56,302 bases of DNA, from the NCBI GenBank assembly GCA_000980495.1, contig LARN01000004.1, positions 1-56,302 of the forward strand, in the 5' to 3' direction. The notes below the pieces were generated by a model, which was given only the letters and a program-made list of their open reading frames with translations, was not told where the DNA came from and ran no database searches. Of the stretch, positions 24,566-34,252 are shown one piece after another. The translations under genes and the position numbers were made by a program. Each line of letters opens with the position of its first letter. The stretch's first letter is position 1. The stretch comes from Acinetobacter sp. N54.MGS-139 (lineage in GTDB: Bacteria; Pseudomonadota; Gammaproteobacteria; Burkholderiales; Burkholderiaceae_F).

Positions 24566-25616
24566 TTTTGCAGCCGGTCCCTCGGCCATGCCTTTGCCTG
24601 TGCTTGAACAGGCGGCCTCGGAAATGACCGATTGGCACGGTGTCGGATACTCCATCCTGGAGATGAGCCACCGCAGCAAAGAGTTCATGGGCATTTATCG
24701 AGAAACCGTGGAAATGCTTCGCGAGCTCTACGGCATTCCTGAAGAATATGAAGTTATGTTCGTTCAGGGCGGCGGCCATCTGCAATTTGCCATGATTCCG
24801 CTTAATTTTGCAGTGGGCGGAATCGGCAACTACGCCGTAGACGGAGTTTGGAGCCGCAAAGCGTTCAACGAAGCTCAAAAGATCGGTGAAGCGGCCGAAG
24901 TTGCCTGCACCGAACTCAGAGCGCCTCGCCAGGAGGAGCTGGCTGTCACAGACGGCGCTGCCTACCTCTACTATTGTTCCAATGAAACAGTCAACGGTAT
25001 TCGCTACTGGTACCGCCCGGAAGTCAATGTTCCCTTGATTGCCGACATGTCGAGCGACTTCCTGTCTCAGCCTGTCGACATTTCTAAGTACGGTCTGATC
25101 TTTGCCGGTGCGCAGAAGAACTTCGGCCCGGCAGGTCTCACGGTCGTGATTGCCCGTAAGGATCTTTTAGGACGTGCCGAGTCGACGACTCCGACAATGC
25201 TGGACTACCAGACCTACGCGAACTTTGAGTCCATGTATAACACGCCGCCCACTTTTGCGATCTACATTTCGCACTTAGTCTGCAAATGGCTGCTTGCCGA
25301 AGGCGGCGTCAAGGAAATGGAGAGACGCACCATTCTGAAGAGCCAAAAGATCTACGACGCAATCGATAATTCTGACGGTTTCTACTACAACAACATTGAA
25401 AAGCAGTCCCGTTCCCGCATGAACGTCGTCTTCAATCTGAAGAACGAAGAGCTTAACCAGCTCTTTATTGAAGAAGCGCTTCAGAAGGGTTTAGCCAATA
25501 TCAAAGGTCACAGAATCGTCGGCGGAATGCGTGCTTCGCTCTATAACGCAGTCAGCGTCGAAGCCGCAGAAGCTTTGGCCGATTACATGAAGGCTTTTGC
25601 CGAACGCCACAGCTAA
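24549..25616 (+). CDS. serC: Phosphoserine aminotransferase
   Basis: A 355-residue PLP enzyme that makes phosphoserine from 3-phosphohydroxypyruvate and also acts in pyridoxine synthesis. It starts at 24549 ([15 protein letters not shown], the usual SerC N-terminus) inside the end of gyrA, with AAGGAAG as ribosome binding site. The PLP lysine lies in [15 protein letters not shown] (about residue 194). The frame is open further upstream, but only by overlap with gyrA. It is the first of the amino-acid genes in this supra-operon. Confidence 0.96.
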   Translation: MTRIFNFAAGPSAMPLPVLEQAASEMTDWHGVGYSILEMSHRSKEFMGIYRETVEMLRELYGIPEEYEVMFVQGGGHLQFAMIPLNFAVGGIGNYAVDGVWSRKAFNEAQKIGEAAEVACTELRAPRQEELAVTDGAAYLYYCSNETVNGIRYWYRPEVNVPLIADMSSDFLSQPVDISKYGLIFAGAQKNFGPAGLTVVIARKDLLGRAESTTPTMLDYQTYANFESMYNTPPTFAIYISHLVCKWLLAEGGVKEMERRTILKSQKIYDAIDNSDGFYYNNIEKQSRSRMNVVFNLKNEELNQLFIEEALQKGLANIKGHRIVGGMRASLYNAVSVEAAEALADYMKAFAERHS

Positions 25617-25626
25617 GAGCCGAACC

Positions 25627-26748
25627 ATGTCTGTCAACGAAGAACTGCTTCCTCTTCGTAATAAGATCGACGGGCTCGATTCCGAGCTCGTCCGCCTGCT
25701 CAATGAGCGGGCCGAGGTCGCAAAGGCAATCGGCGAGATCAAGGCTAAGGCCGGTCTCCCGGTTTACCGACCCGAACGCGAAGCGGAAGTTTTAAAAAAG
25801 ATCTGCGGTAAAAACGAAGGGCCTCTGCCCAATGAGTCTCTGGTCGCCATCTGGCGTGAGGTCATGTGCGCTTGCCGCGGCCTTGAGTCCGAACTGAAAG
25901 TGGCTTACCTCGGTCCTCGCGGCACCTTCAGCGAACAGGCGATGATTCGTCAGTTCGGTTCCGGTGTGGTCGGGATGCCCAGCGGAAGTATTGAAGAAGT
26001 CTTTAGAAAAGTGGAGTCAGGTGACGCCGCCTACGGTATTGTTCCGATTGAGAACTCCACCGAAGGCGCGGTGAACCGCACCATGGATTGTCTGCTCAAG
26101 ACGCCGCTTTTCATTGTCGGGGAGTGCTCTATTCCGATCCAGCACAACCTGATGACGCGCTCCGGCTCGATGGAAGGCGTCACGCGTGTTTACTCCCACC
26201 CGCAGTCCCTCGGACAATGCGTTCAGTGGCTTAACCGCAATGTGCCTTCTTTAGAAAGACTGACGGCGGAGAGCAACGGCGAAGCTGCGCGCTTGGCTTC
26301 CGAAAATCCGACATATGCAGCCGTCGCCGGCGAAGTTGCGGCAAAGATTTTCGGGCTTCAGATTGTGGCGGCAAATATTCAGGACTCGAGCACGAACCGC
26401 ACGCGTTTTCTAATCTTAGGGCGTGAGCCGGCAGAGCCGTCCGCAAATCCCCGGGAAGATAAAACATCCTTGATCTTCTCCGTGCCGCATCGCGCCGGTT
26501 CTCTTTATCAGGCTTTAAAGCCGTTTGATGATTTCGGTGTGTCCATGATGAGACTCGACTCGCGCCCCGCAAAGCGCGGAACATGGGAATATTTCTTCTA
26601 CACCGACATCGAGGGCAACATGAGTGAGCCGAAGATCCGAGAGGCACTGGAGAGTTTCCGTGAAGGCTGTGCTTCTCTGAAATGTCTGGGTTCCTATCCG
26701 ACGGAGAAGAATTTCCGCCGGTCCGATACAAAAGGATCAAATTTATGA
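25627..26748 (+). CDS. pheA: Bifunctional chorismate mutase/prephenate dehydratase
   Basis: A 373-residue P-protein for phenylalanine synthesis. The chorismate mutase domain (about 1-90) shows LRNKIDGLDSELVRLLNERAEVAKAIGEIK. The dehydratase domain follows (YLGPRGTFSEQA at about 99; catalytic NRTRFLILG), and the C-terminal ACT domain has the DSRP motif for phenylalanine feedback. Start at 25627, ten bases after serC. The mutase is of the AroQ class. Confidence 0.96.
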   Translation: MSVNEELLPLRNKIDGLDSELVRLLNERAEVAKAIGEIKAKAGLPVYRPEREAEVLKKICGKNEGPLPNESLVAIWREVMCACRGLESELKVAYLGPRGTFSEQAMIRQFGSGVVGMPSGSIEEVFRKVESGDAAYGIVPIENSTEGAVNRTMDCLLKTPLFIVGECSIPIQHNLMTRSGSMEGVTRVYSHPQSLGQCVQWLNRNVPSLERLTAESNGEAARLASENPTYAAVAGEVAAKIFGLQIVAANIQDSSTNRTRFLILGREPAEPSANPREDKTSLIFSVPHRAGSLYQALKPFDDFGVSMMRLDSRPAKRGTWEYFFYTDIEGNMSEPKIREALESFREGCASLKCLGSYPTEKNFRRSDTKGSNL

Positions 26749-27872
26749 CCGAAACAACAATTACCACGCCCTCTTGGGTGCAGGCTTTGGACAAATATGT
26801 CGCAAGCAAGCCGATTGAAGATGTTGCAGCTGATTTAGGTCTTAAACTCGAAGAGATCATCATGCTGGTCGCCAACGAGAATCCGAACGGCATGAGCTCT
26901 AAGGTTAAAGAAGCGGTTGCAACCGCGGCTTTGAATCTCAATCGTTATCCGGATGCCGATGCCTATCATCTTCAGAAGGCCATCGCAGAAAAATACGGCG
27001 TGCCGCAGGATTGGGTTGTTATCGGCAGCGGCTCCAGCGAATTGTTGGGTTTGGCCGCCGAGACCGTTTTGTCCGAAGGTACAACGGCGATTTATCCGCA
27101 GTATTCTTTCTCGCTGTATCCGATGGTTGCGCGTCTGTGCGGAGCCAAGACGATTGAAATACCGTCAACGGGAGACTTCAATGTCGACCTCGACGCAATG
27201 GCCGATGCCGTAGATGAGCGCACCCGTTTGATCTTCTTAACGAACCCCAACAACCCGACCGGAACTTACCTTGCCGAAAAAGACATTCTCGACTTCTTGG
27301 ACAAGGTTCCTCCGACGGTGATGGTTTTGTTTGACGAGGCTTATGTCGAGTTCCTGGAACCCGCACTGCGCTGCGACTCTATGGAAATCGTTCGTCTGCA
27401 TCCGAATGTGATGATTGCCCGCACTTTCTCCAAGGCTTACGGCTTAGCCGGCGCTCGAGTCGGATACGGCATTGCTCAGCCCGGACTGCTTTCCATGCTG
27501 AACCGCGTTCGTCATCCGTTCAACGTAAATGATCTTTCGCAGATTGCAGCCTTGGCAGCTCTAAAGGATCAGGACTTTGTGGAGATGACCCTGGAAGTCA
27601 ATCGCAAAGGCATCAAGTTCCTTTCCGAAGCCTTTGATGCATTAAAACTTCCGTACATGGGACTGCACGCCAACTTCATTACCGTGAAAGTCGGACCGCA
27701 TGCCGACGATATCGTTCAGTACCTGCTGAAGAAAGGCATCATTGTCCGCCGTATGAAGTCTTACGACTTGCCGGAATGGATTCGTGTGTCTGTCGGAACG
27801 CCCGAACAAAACGAGCGTTTTTTGGAAGTTCTGAAAGAAGCCTTGATAAAGTTTGGGGAGAAGTCTTCATGA
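26745..27872 (+). CDS. hisC: Histidinol-phosphate/aromatic aminotransferase
   Basis: A 375-residue PLP aminotransferase of the HisC family (NPNNPTGTYL, FDEAYVEF, ARTFSKAYGLAGARVGYG with the PLP lysine). Start at 26745, overlapping the pheA stop by ATGA with AAAGGA upstream. Its place between pheA and tyrA suggests it serves aromatic transamination (prephenate, phenylpyruvate or 4-hydroxyphenylpyruvate) as well as, or instead of, histidine synthesis. That dual role is inferred from context. Confidence 0.93.
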   Translation: MTETTITTPSWVQALDKYVASKPIEDVAADLGLKLEEIIMLVANENPNGMSSKVKEAVATAALNLNRYPDADAYHLQKAIAEKYGVPQDWVVIGSGSSELLGLAAETVLSEGTTAIYPQYSFSLYPMVARLCGAKTIEIPSTGDFNVDLDAMADAVDERTRLIFLTNPNNPTGTYLAEKDILDFLDKVPPTVMVLFDEAYVEFLEPALRCDSMEIVRLHPNVMIARTFSKAYGLAGARVGYGIAQPGLLSMLNRVRHPFNVNDLSQIAALAALKDQDFVEMTLEVNRKGIKFLSEAFDALKLPYMGLHANFITVKVGPHADDIVQYLLKKGIIVRRMKSYDLPEWIRVSVGTPEQNERFLEVLKEALIKFGEKSS

Positions 27873-28729
27873 AAATGGCAGTGATCGGCTGCGGCCTTAT
27901 CGGCGGATCAATGGCGCTCAGCTGGAAAAGAGCCGGCATTGTCGACGAAGTGATCGCTTTCGGACACAATCCGGCCACTCTGCAGAAAGCCTTGGACAAA
28001 GGCGCGGCAGACGCCGTGACGACTTCTATGGAAGAGGCCGTCAAGGATGCTGATATTGTCGTCAGCGCTGTTCCGGTTGAAGCCATGGAGTCCGTTTTTA
28101 CTGAAATGGCACCGTTCCTTAAGCCCGATGCCGTGGTTACCGACGTCGGCTCAACTCGCCAGACCGTGATAGCGGCTGCGCGTAAAGGACTCGGCGATAA
28201 GTTTCATCAGTACGCACCGGCACATCCCATTGCCGGCGGCGAAATGCCGGGCGTGGACTATGCCTCAGCAGATCTTTTTGATGAAAAAGTCGTCATCTCC
28301 ACACCGGACGAAGGTATGGATCCGAAAGTCGTCGCCTTTATGGAAGACGCGTGGCGTAAGGCAGGGGCGCGTGTGCAGACCATGAGCCCGCATCAGCACG
28401 ACCTTACGTTTGCTTCGGTGAGTCACTTGCCTCATGTTCTGGCTTACGCCTTGGTGGATATGATTGCGAGAGAAGAGAACGCTCAGGAAAAACTCAAGAT
28501 GGCCGGTGCCGGTTTCCGTGATTTCACACGTATCGCGTCGAGCTCTCCGGTGATGTGGCGCGACATCTGCCTGTCTAATCGCGAAGCATTGTCTCACGAG
28601 CTCAAACGCTACCGTACTTCTTTGGACACGCTTCAAAAATATATTGATGAGTCCGACGGAAAGGCTTTGGAAAGCGTTTTTGAAAATGCCGTTAAAAACC
28701 GTCGCGGCTTGGTCTTCCCCGGAAAATAA
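27869..28729 (+). CDS. tyrA: Prephenate/arogenate dehydrogenase
   Basis: A 286-residue NAD(P)-dependent enzyme of tyrosine synthesis. The Rossmann motif is GCGLIGGSMA near the N-terminus; HPIAGGEMPGVDYA and the FTRIASSSPVMWRDI segment are family marks. It starts at 27869 overlapping the hisC stop (ATGA), with GGGGAG upstream, so it is translationally coupled. No chorismate mutase domain is fused. Confidence 0.94.
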   Translation: MKMAVIGCGLIGGSMALSWKRAGIVDEVIAFGHNPATLQKALDKGAADAVTTSMEEAVKDADIVVSAVPVEAMESVFTEMAPFLKPDAVVTDVGSTRQTVIAAARKGLGDKFHQYAPAHPIAGGEMPGVDYASADLFDEKVVISTPDEGMDPKVVAFMEDAWRKAGARVQTMSPHQHDLTFASVSHLPHVLAYALVDMIAREENAQEKLKMAGAGFRDFTRIASSSPVMWRDICLSNREALSHELKRYRTSLDTLQKYIDESDGKALESVFENAVKNRRGLVFPGK

Positions 28730-28740
28730 GGATAAGAACG

Positions 28741-30039
28741 ATGGAAGAAATTTTAAAACTTGATCCGATTAAGAAAGTCGGAGGGTCGGTCGACTTACCT
28801 GGCTCTAAGAGCATCTCCAATCGAGCCCTGCTTCTGGCTGCGCTCTCTGAGGGGACAACCGAGCTGCAGAATCTGTTGGCGGCCGAAGATACGGAAATGA
28901 TGATCGGAGCACTGGAGGCTCTCGGCGTCAAGCTTGAAGTCTCCGACAACGGTACGGTTGTGAAGGTGGAAGGCTGCGGCGGAAACTTTCCTGTCAAGAA
29001 GGCAGATCTTTTTCTCGGGAACGCCGGCACCGCGATGCGTCCGCTCTCTTCGTCTCTGGCTTTCAGCGGCGGAGAATATGTACTGGACGGCGTTGCCAGA
29101 ATGCGCCAGCGTCCGATTGCGCACCTGGTTGAAGCGCTGAATTCCGTCGGCGGTCGTCTCTCTTATCTCGGAGAGCCGGGATTTCCGCCGATCAAGATCG
29201 AACCGGCGACCAAGATTAATAGCGACATTGTCCATGTTCGCGGCGACGTTTCCAGTCAGTTCGTCTCCGGCCTTTTGATGGCGGCACCGTTAATTGCGCC
29301 GGAACAAGGCCTGAGAATCCGCATTGACGGCGAACTGATCAGCTCTCCTTACGTTTCGCTGACATGCCGTCTGATGGAACGGTTCGGTGTTGAAGTGAAA
29401 ACTTCGGAAAAAGATTTTTTAGTGCCCAAGACTCCGTACAAGGCTCCGGGCATTTTTGAAGTGGAGGCAGATGCCTCCAGTGCCTCGTATTTTCTCGCAC
29501 TCGGCGCATTAGTCGGTCCGGTGAAGATTAACGGTATCGGCGCGGACAGCGTCCAAGGTGATGCGGCCTTTGTCGAATATCTTGTGAAGATGGGCGCAAC
29601 CGTGACCCGAGGAGAGAACTGGATTAAGACCGGTCCGAGCCGTTACGGTCACAAGCTGCACGGACTGCAGGCCGATGTCCGTCCGATTCCGGATGCGGCG
29701 ATGACTTTTGCGGCCATGGCACCGATGTGTGAAGGTCCGACAATCCTCCGAGGCATCTCCAGCTGGAGAGTCAAAGAAACCGACCGTATTGCGGCGATGC
29801 ACAACGAGCTCACCAAAGTCGGCTGCAGAGTGGAAAGCACGGACGACATGATCAAAATTACGCCGCCGGAAAAACTCAGAAGCGCGGTTTTTGACACCTA
29901 TAAGGATCATCGCATGGCGATGTGCATGTCGCTGATAGCCGCAGGCGGTGTTTCTGTGGAGATCCGTGATCCGAACTGCGTGAGAAAAACATTCCCCGAT
30001 TACTTTGAACGTCTGGCCGGCGTGGTGGAGAAGGAATAA
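28741..30039 (+). CDS. aroA: 3-phosphoshikimate 1-carboxyvinyltransferase (EPSP synthase)
   Basis: A 432-residue shikimate-pathway enzyme that joins PEP to shikimate-3-phosphate. Signatures include PGSKSISNRALLLAALSEG, LGNAGTAMRPL (class I glyphosate-site loop) and the C-terminal TYKDHRMAMC. Start 11 bases after tyrA. Its TAA overlaps the cmk ATG. Length is normal for the family. Confidence 0.97.
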   Translation: MEEILKLDPIKKVGGSVDLPGSKSISNRALLLAALSEGTTELQNLLAAEDTEMMIGALEALGVKLEVSDNGTVVKVEGCGGNFPVKKADLFLGNAGTAMRPLSSSLAFSGGEYVLDGVARMRQRPIAHLVEALNSVGGRLSYLGEPGFPPIKIEPATKINSDIVHVRGDVSSQFVSGLLMAAPLIAPEQGLRIRIDGELISSPYVSLTCRLMERFGVEVKTSEKDFLVPKTPYKAPGIFEVEADASSASYFLALGALVGPVKINGIGADSVQGDAAFVEYLVKMGATVTRGENWIKTGPSRYGHKLHGLQADVRPIPDAAMTFAAMAPMCEGPTILRGISSWRVKETDRIAAMHNELTKVGCRVESTDDMIKITPPEKLRSAVFDTYKDHRMAMCMSLIAAGGVSVEIRDPNCVRKTFPDYFERLAGVVEKE

Positions 30040-30701
30040 TGAGCCAAGTTGATGTCATCGCAATTGACGGACCGGTCGCTTCCGGAAAAGGAAGCGTTTC
30101 TTCCGGAGTAGCCAAAGTTTTGGGTTTTCATGTGCTCGACAGCGGTGCGCTTTATCGTCTGACTGCTCTTGCCTGCATGAACCAAGGTATGGATTTGGGC
30201 GACGCCGCTGCGGCGGAAAAGGTCGCCCGGTTGCTTAAGCCGCTGTTCAAGGACGGAAAAATCTACCTTGAAGGCAAAGACGTGACCGACGCGATTCGCA
30301 CAGAAGAAGTCGGTTTGAACGCAAGCAAAATAGCAGCCTATCCCGGCGTCAGAAAAGCTTTATTCGAACTGCAGAGAAGATCCGCAGTTGAACCCGGCCT
30401 TGTGGCAGACGGCCGCGACATGGGAAGTGTGGTTTTTCCCGAAGCTCGACTGAAAATCTTTTTAACAGCATCGGCTGAGTCGCGTGCAAAAAGACGCTAT
30501 AACCAGTTGAAAGAAAAAGGAATCTCAAGTAATATTGACGACCTCGTTTCCGACTTGAAGGATCGTGACAGACGTGATATGGAGCGATCTGTGGCACCTT
30601 TGAAGCCGGCAGAAGGGGCGCGAATCCTCGATTCGTCCGACCTTACTCTGCAGGAAACGATCGATCAGGTTCTCGCCTGGTACCGCGAGAGCAAGGCTTG
30701 A
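30039..30701 (+). CDS. cmk: Cytidylate kinase
   Basis: A 220-residue (d)CMP kinase. The P-loop is DGPVASGKGSVS at the N-terminus; LDSGALYRL, the ADGRDMGSVVFPEA segment and the RDRRDMERSVAPL lid are typical. The start ATG overlaps the aroA stop by one base. The usual cmk-rpsA order is kept. Confidence 0.96.
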   Translation: MSQVDVIAIDGPVASGKGSVSSGVAKVLGFHVLDSGALYRLTALACMNQGMDLGDAAAAEKVARLLKPLFKDGKIYLEGKDVTDAIRTEEVGLNASKIAAYPGVRKALFELQRRSAVEPGLVADGRDMGSVVFPEARLKIFLTASAESRAKRRYNQLKEKGISSNIDDLVSDLKDRDRRDMERSVAPLKPAEGARILDSSDLTLQETIDQVLAWYRESKA

Positions 30702-30795
30702 AAAAGCCTTTTTACCGTGCCCCTGACGTCCATCCGGTCGTCGGGAATTTTTTAACCCGTTCTGATTATTTTTATCAGAGCAAACAGTTATTTAC
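30702..30795 (+). promoter_or_regulatory. rpsA leader without Shine-Dalgarno
   Basis: The 94-bp leader contains GACG...CGTC and the AT-rich hairpin CTGAT-TATTTTT-ATCAG (about 30764-30780). The bases before the rpsA ATG (CAGTTATTTAC) contain no purine-rich ribosome binding site. In E. coli, rpsA is known to use a structured leader without a strong Shine-Dalgarno and to be autoregulated by S1; the same is inferred here. Confidence 0.5.
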
Positions 30796-32490
30796 ATGAC
30801 CAACACTACTACCAAGCCTACCGAATCCTTTGCCGATTTGTTCGCAGAAAGCCTTGCTAAACAGGAAATGAAGCAGGGTGAAGTTATCCCCGCAGAAGTC
30901 GTCCGCGTTGACTACAACTACGTCGTTGTTAACGCCGGCCTCAAGAGCGAATCCTTCATTCCTATCGAAGAATTCAAGAACGACCGCGGCGAAGTCGACG
31001 TTAAGGTTGGCGATTTCGTTTCCGTAGCTATCGAAAGCCTCGAAAACGGATATGGCGACACAGTCCTGTCCCGCGATAAGGCCAAACGCCTGGCTGCCTG
31101 GATGAACCTCGAGAAAGCCCTCGAAACCGGCGAACTCGTTACCGGTACTGTTACCGGCAAGGTCAAGGGCGGCTTGACTGTGATGACCAACGGCATCCGT
31201 GCATTCCTGCCGGGTTCTCTGGTTGACACACGTCCCGTTAAGGACACAACGCCCTACGAAGGCAAGACCATGGAATTCAAGGTCATCAAGCTTGACCGCA
31301 AACGCAACAACGTCGTTCTTTCTCGTCGCGCTGTTGTCGAAGCTTCCATGGGTGAAGAAAGAGCCAAACTCCTTGAAACACTCAAGGAAGGCGCTATCGT
31401 CAAGGGTATCGTTAAGAACATTACTGACTACGGTGCATTCGTTGACCTCGGCGGTATCGACGGTCTGCTGCACATCACCGACCTCGCATGGCGCCGCGTT
31501 CGTCATCCGAGCGAAGTCCTCGAACAGGGTCAGGAAATCACAGCTAAGGTTCTGAAGTTCGATCAGGAAAAGAACCGTGTTTCTCTCGGTATCAAACAGC
31601 TCGGCGAAGATCCTTGGATCGGTATCGCCCGCCGTTATCCGCAGGGCACACGTCTCTTCGGTAAGGTTACCAACATCACTGACTACGGTGCTTTCGTTGA
31701 AATCGAAGCCGGTATTGAAGGTCTGGTCCACGTTTCCGAAATGGATTGGACAAACAAGAACGTTGATCCGAAGAAAGTCGTTCAGCTTGGCGAAGAAGTT
31801 GAAGTCATGGTTCTCGAAATCGACGAAGAACGTCGTCGTATCTCCCTCGGCATGAAGCAGTGCAAACCCAATCCTTGGGAAGAATTTGCCGCTACACACC
31901 AGAAGGGCGACACAGTTAAAGGCCAGATCAAGTCCATTACCGACTTCGGTGTTTTCATCGGTCTTGAAGGCGGTATTGACGGTCTCGTTCACCTCTCCGA
32001 CCTGTCCTGGACAGAACCCGGTGAAGAAGCTGTTCGCAAGTACAAGAAGGGCGAAGAACTCGAAGCAGTTGTTCTCTCTATCGACGTCGAACGTGAACGT
32101 ATCTCCCTCGGTGTTAAGCAGATGAGCGGTGACCCGTTCAACAACTTCTGCTCCACACACGAAAAGGGCTCCGTTGTTACCGGTAAAGTTAAGTCCGTTG
32201 AAGCCAAGGGTGCTGTTATCGATCTCGGTAACGACACAGAAGGCTATCTGCGCGCCAGCGAAATCGGTCCGGACCGTGTTGAAGACGCTCGCAATGTTCT
32301 GAAAGAAGGCGATGAAGTTACAGCTGCGATCACCAACATCGATCGCAAAGCTCGCTCCATCCAGCTGTCCATCCGCGCCAAAGATCAGGCTGAAACTCGT
32401 GAAGCCATGGCTAAGATGGAAGAAGACGCCCAGGCCGGTACAACCAACCTCGGCGCTCTCCTGAGAGCTAAGCTCGAACAGAACAAATAA
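30796..32490 (+). CDS. rpsA: 30S ribosomal protein S1
   Basis: A 564-residue protein with six S1/OB repeats, each marked by motifs such as [37 protein letters not shown] and [15 protein letters not shown]1 brings mRNA to the 30S subunit. The gene has strong codon bias towards C-ending codons, unlike its neighbours, consistent with high expression. Size agrees with proteobacterial S1. Confidence 0.97.
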   Translation: MTNTTTKPTESFADLFAESLAKQEMKQGEVIPAEVVRVDYNYVVVNAGLKSESFIPIEEFKNDRGEVDVKVGDFVSVAIESLENGYGDTVLSRDKAKRLAAWMNLEKALETGELVTGTVTGKVKGGLTVMTNGIRAFLPGSLVDTRPVKDTTPYEGKTMEFKVIKLDRKRNNVVLSRRAVVEASMGEERAKLLETLKEGAIVKGIVKNITDYGAFVDLGGIDGLLHITDLAWRRVRHPSEVLEQGQEITAKVLKFDQEKNRVSLGIKQLGEDPWIGIARRYPQGTRLFGKVTNITDYGAFVEIEAGIEGLVHVSEMDWTNKNVDPKKVVQLGEEVEVMVLEIDEERRRISLGMKQCKPNPWEEFAATHQKGDTVKGQIKSITDFGVFIGLEGGIDGLVHLSDLSWTEPGEEAVRKYKKGEELEAVVLSIDVERERISLGVKQMSGDPFNNFCSTHEKGSVVTGKVKSVEAKGAVIDLGNDTEGYLRASEIGPDRVEDARNVLKEGDEVTAAITNIDRKARSIQLSIRAKDQAETREAMAKMEEDAQAGTTNLGALLRAKLEQNK

Positions 32491-32507
32491 TTTATAGCGA
32501 GGTTGCA

Positions 32508-32810
32508 ATGACTAAGTCAGAACTCATTGCGCTGCTTGCTGCTGATCCGGCAGTCATCGGAAATCATCTGACCGCTCGCGATGTTGACGATGCTGTTAAT
32601 TCGATTCTGAATGCTATGACTGCCGCGCTAGCGCAAGGCAGCCGGATTGAAATCCGTGGCTTTGGAAGCTTTTCGCTCAATTACCGTCCGCCTCGCGTGG
32701 GCCGTAATCCGAAGAGCGGAGATACTGTCGAAGTTCCCGCCAAGATCGTGCCTCACTTCAAGGCCGGTAAAGAAATGCGTGAACGCGTAGACAAGTTGGC
32801 TGACGATTAG
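32508..32810 (+). CDS. ihfB: Integration host factor subunit beta
   Basis: A 100-residue HU/IHF-family DNA-bending protein ([54 protein letters not shown]). It follows rpsA by 17 bp with GCGAGG upstream, the standard rpsA-ihfB arrangement, which favours the beta subunit over HU or IHF-alpha. Confidence 0.95.
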   Translation: MTKSELIALLAADPAVIGNHLTARDVDDAVNSILNAMTAALAQGSRIEIRGFGSFSLNYRPPRVGRNPKSGDTVEVPAKIVPHFKAGKEMRERVDKLADD

Positions 32811-32838
32811 TCTCGGCTCGGCATAAGTTAGTTGCCCA

Positions 32839-32875
32839 GGCCCGGTTGTGTGAACAACCGGGCCGTTTATTTTTT
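32839..32875 (+). terminator. Terminator after ihfB
   Basis: A perfect 11-bp stem (GGCCCGGTTGT / ACAACCGGGCC) with a GTGA loop, followed by a T-rich tract. It ends the long transcript coming from gyrA or from internal promoters. Confidence 0.92.
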
Positions 32876-32958
32876 CGGTTCCGGCGCAATGAGTTGTTCT
32901 AGGACAAGGCATTTGCGAATACAATGGATTATTTTTAGAGAAAGCTGCAGGTTATCCC

Positions 32959-34128
32959 ATGGATTTTGAGCTTTGGTACCTTATATTGGTTCCGCTTCTT
33001 TTCGCGGCCGGCTGGTTTGCCCGTTCTTTTGACATCAAAGAGAAACAGACGATCGCGGATGAAAAAGACACGCTGTACAAAGGCGTAGATCTCCTTCTCA
33101 GCAATAAACAGGACCAGGCCATTGATGCCTTTATCAATCTGGTCAAACTCGATCCGGATACGGTTGAAATGCATTTTTCGCTTGCGGGACTTTTCCGCCG
33201 CCGCGGAGAATTTGACCGCGCCATCAAGATTCACAATGTCTTGGTGAACCGTGAAGACTTACCGAAAAAGATTCGCTCCAGAGCGCTCTATGAGCTCGGT
33301 GAAGATTATTTGAAAGCCGGTCTTTGGGATCGTGCCGAGGAATCATTCCTGAAGCTTTCCGACACGAGTGAAAGCTACAAGACGATTGCCCGCAAGGAAC
33401 TTCTGCATATTTACGAAACAGAAAAAGAATGGCAGAAAGCAATCGACGAAGCTAATATTATTCAGCGTCAGAGCGGTGAGGATCAGAGCACCCGTATTGC
33501 TCAGCTTTACTGCGAATTGACGCAGCAAAATCTCTACTTTAAGAATTTCAAGGGTGCGGCCGAAGCTCTTGAAAAAGCACTTAAAGTAGATCCGAACAAT
33601 AAGCGTGCCCTGATTATTAAGGGCAAGATGCTCAAAGCAAAGGGCGACATTGACGGAGCCTTGGCCACATGGAAACAGGTCGGTCAGATTTCTCCTGCAT
33701 ACGGAACCCTTGTTGTCGATCAAATTGCTTCCCTGCTTCTTGAAGCCGGACGCAAAGAAGAGGCCGTTCAGTATTTGGAAGACCTTTTTAAAGACGGTTC
33801 TACTACCGATGAGGTGGATACCGCCGGTATTCTGCTCGGCAAAGCAGGCAACTCCAAGGAAGCGATTGCGCTGATTCAGGAACATCTGAAGACTCAGCCG
33901 ACCCTGGTGGCTTTTTACCGTTTGATTGACTTGCGTTTGGCCAATGAACCCGAAAACGAATCGCTCAAGCAGCTTCACGGTTTATTGAAGAATATGCTCA
34001 GCAAAGCGGTGCGCTACAAGTGCACAAAGTGCGGTTTTGCAACGCGTAAATTCTTGTGGCGATGCCCCGGATGCCACCAGTGGGAAACCTTCCCGCCTGT
34101 TCGTCAGGAAAACCTTTCAGGAAGGTAA
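32959..34128 (+). CDS. lapB: Lipopolysaccharide assembly protein LapB
   Basis: A 389-residue inner-membrane-anchored protein. One N-terminal helix (WYLILVPLLFAAGWFARSF) is followed by a TPR array (about 70-340) and a C-terminal rubredoxin-type knuckle with two Cys pairs (YKCTKCGF and WRCPGCHQWE). LapB adjusts LPS synthesis by guiding FtsH to LpxC. In most proteobacteria lapA precedes lapB; here the 148-bp gap upstream holds only a terminator, so lapA is absent from this locus. Confidence 0.94.
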   Translation: MDFELWYLILVPLLFAAGWFARSFDIKEKQTIADEKDTLYKGVDLLLSNKQDQAIDAFINLVKLDPDTVEMHFSLAGLFRRRGEFDRAIKIHNVLVNREDLPKKIRSRALYELGEDYLKAGLWDRAEESFLKLSDTSESYKTIARKELLHIYETEKEWQKAIDEANIIQRQSGEDQSTRIAQLYCELTQQNLYFKNFKGAAEALEKALKVDPNNKRALIIKGKMLKAKGDIDGALATWKQVGQISPAYGTLVVDQIASLLLEAGRKEEAVQYLEDLFKDGSTTDEVDTAGILLGKAGNSKEAIALIQEHLKTQPTLVAFYRLIDLRLANEPENESLKQLHGLLKNMLSKAVRYKCTKCGFATRKFLWRCPGCHQWETFPPVRQENLSGR

Positions 34129-34252
34129 CAAGACCGCCGGCAACTGCATAATTTGAAACAATTTCATCCAAATTTTGCGGGGCATGGGGGCATGCAATAA
34201 CTGATAATTAGATATGCAATAACAACATTTATCCAGGGATTGATCAGTAGAT

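Noticed and set aside
23633..24694. A 353-codon open frame antisense to the 3' part of gyrA, and a 312-codon one antisense to its 5' part (21686-22624)
   Set aside because: Compositional shadows of gyrA: no domains, no ribosome binding sites.
30775..32508. A 577-codon open frame antisense to rpsA
   Set aside because: It mirrors the strong codon bias of rpsA (few stops on the opposite strand), has no recognisable domain or ribosome binding site, and overlaps an essential gene completely.
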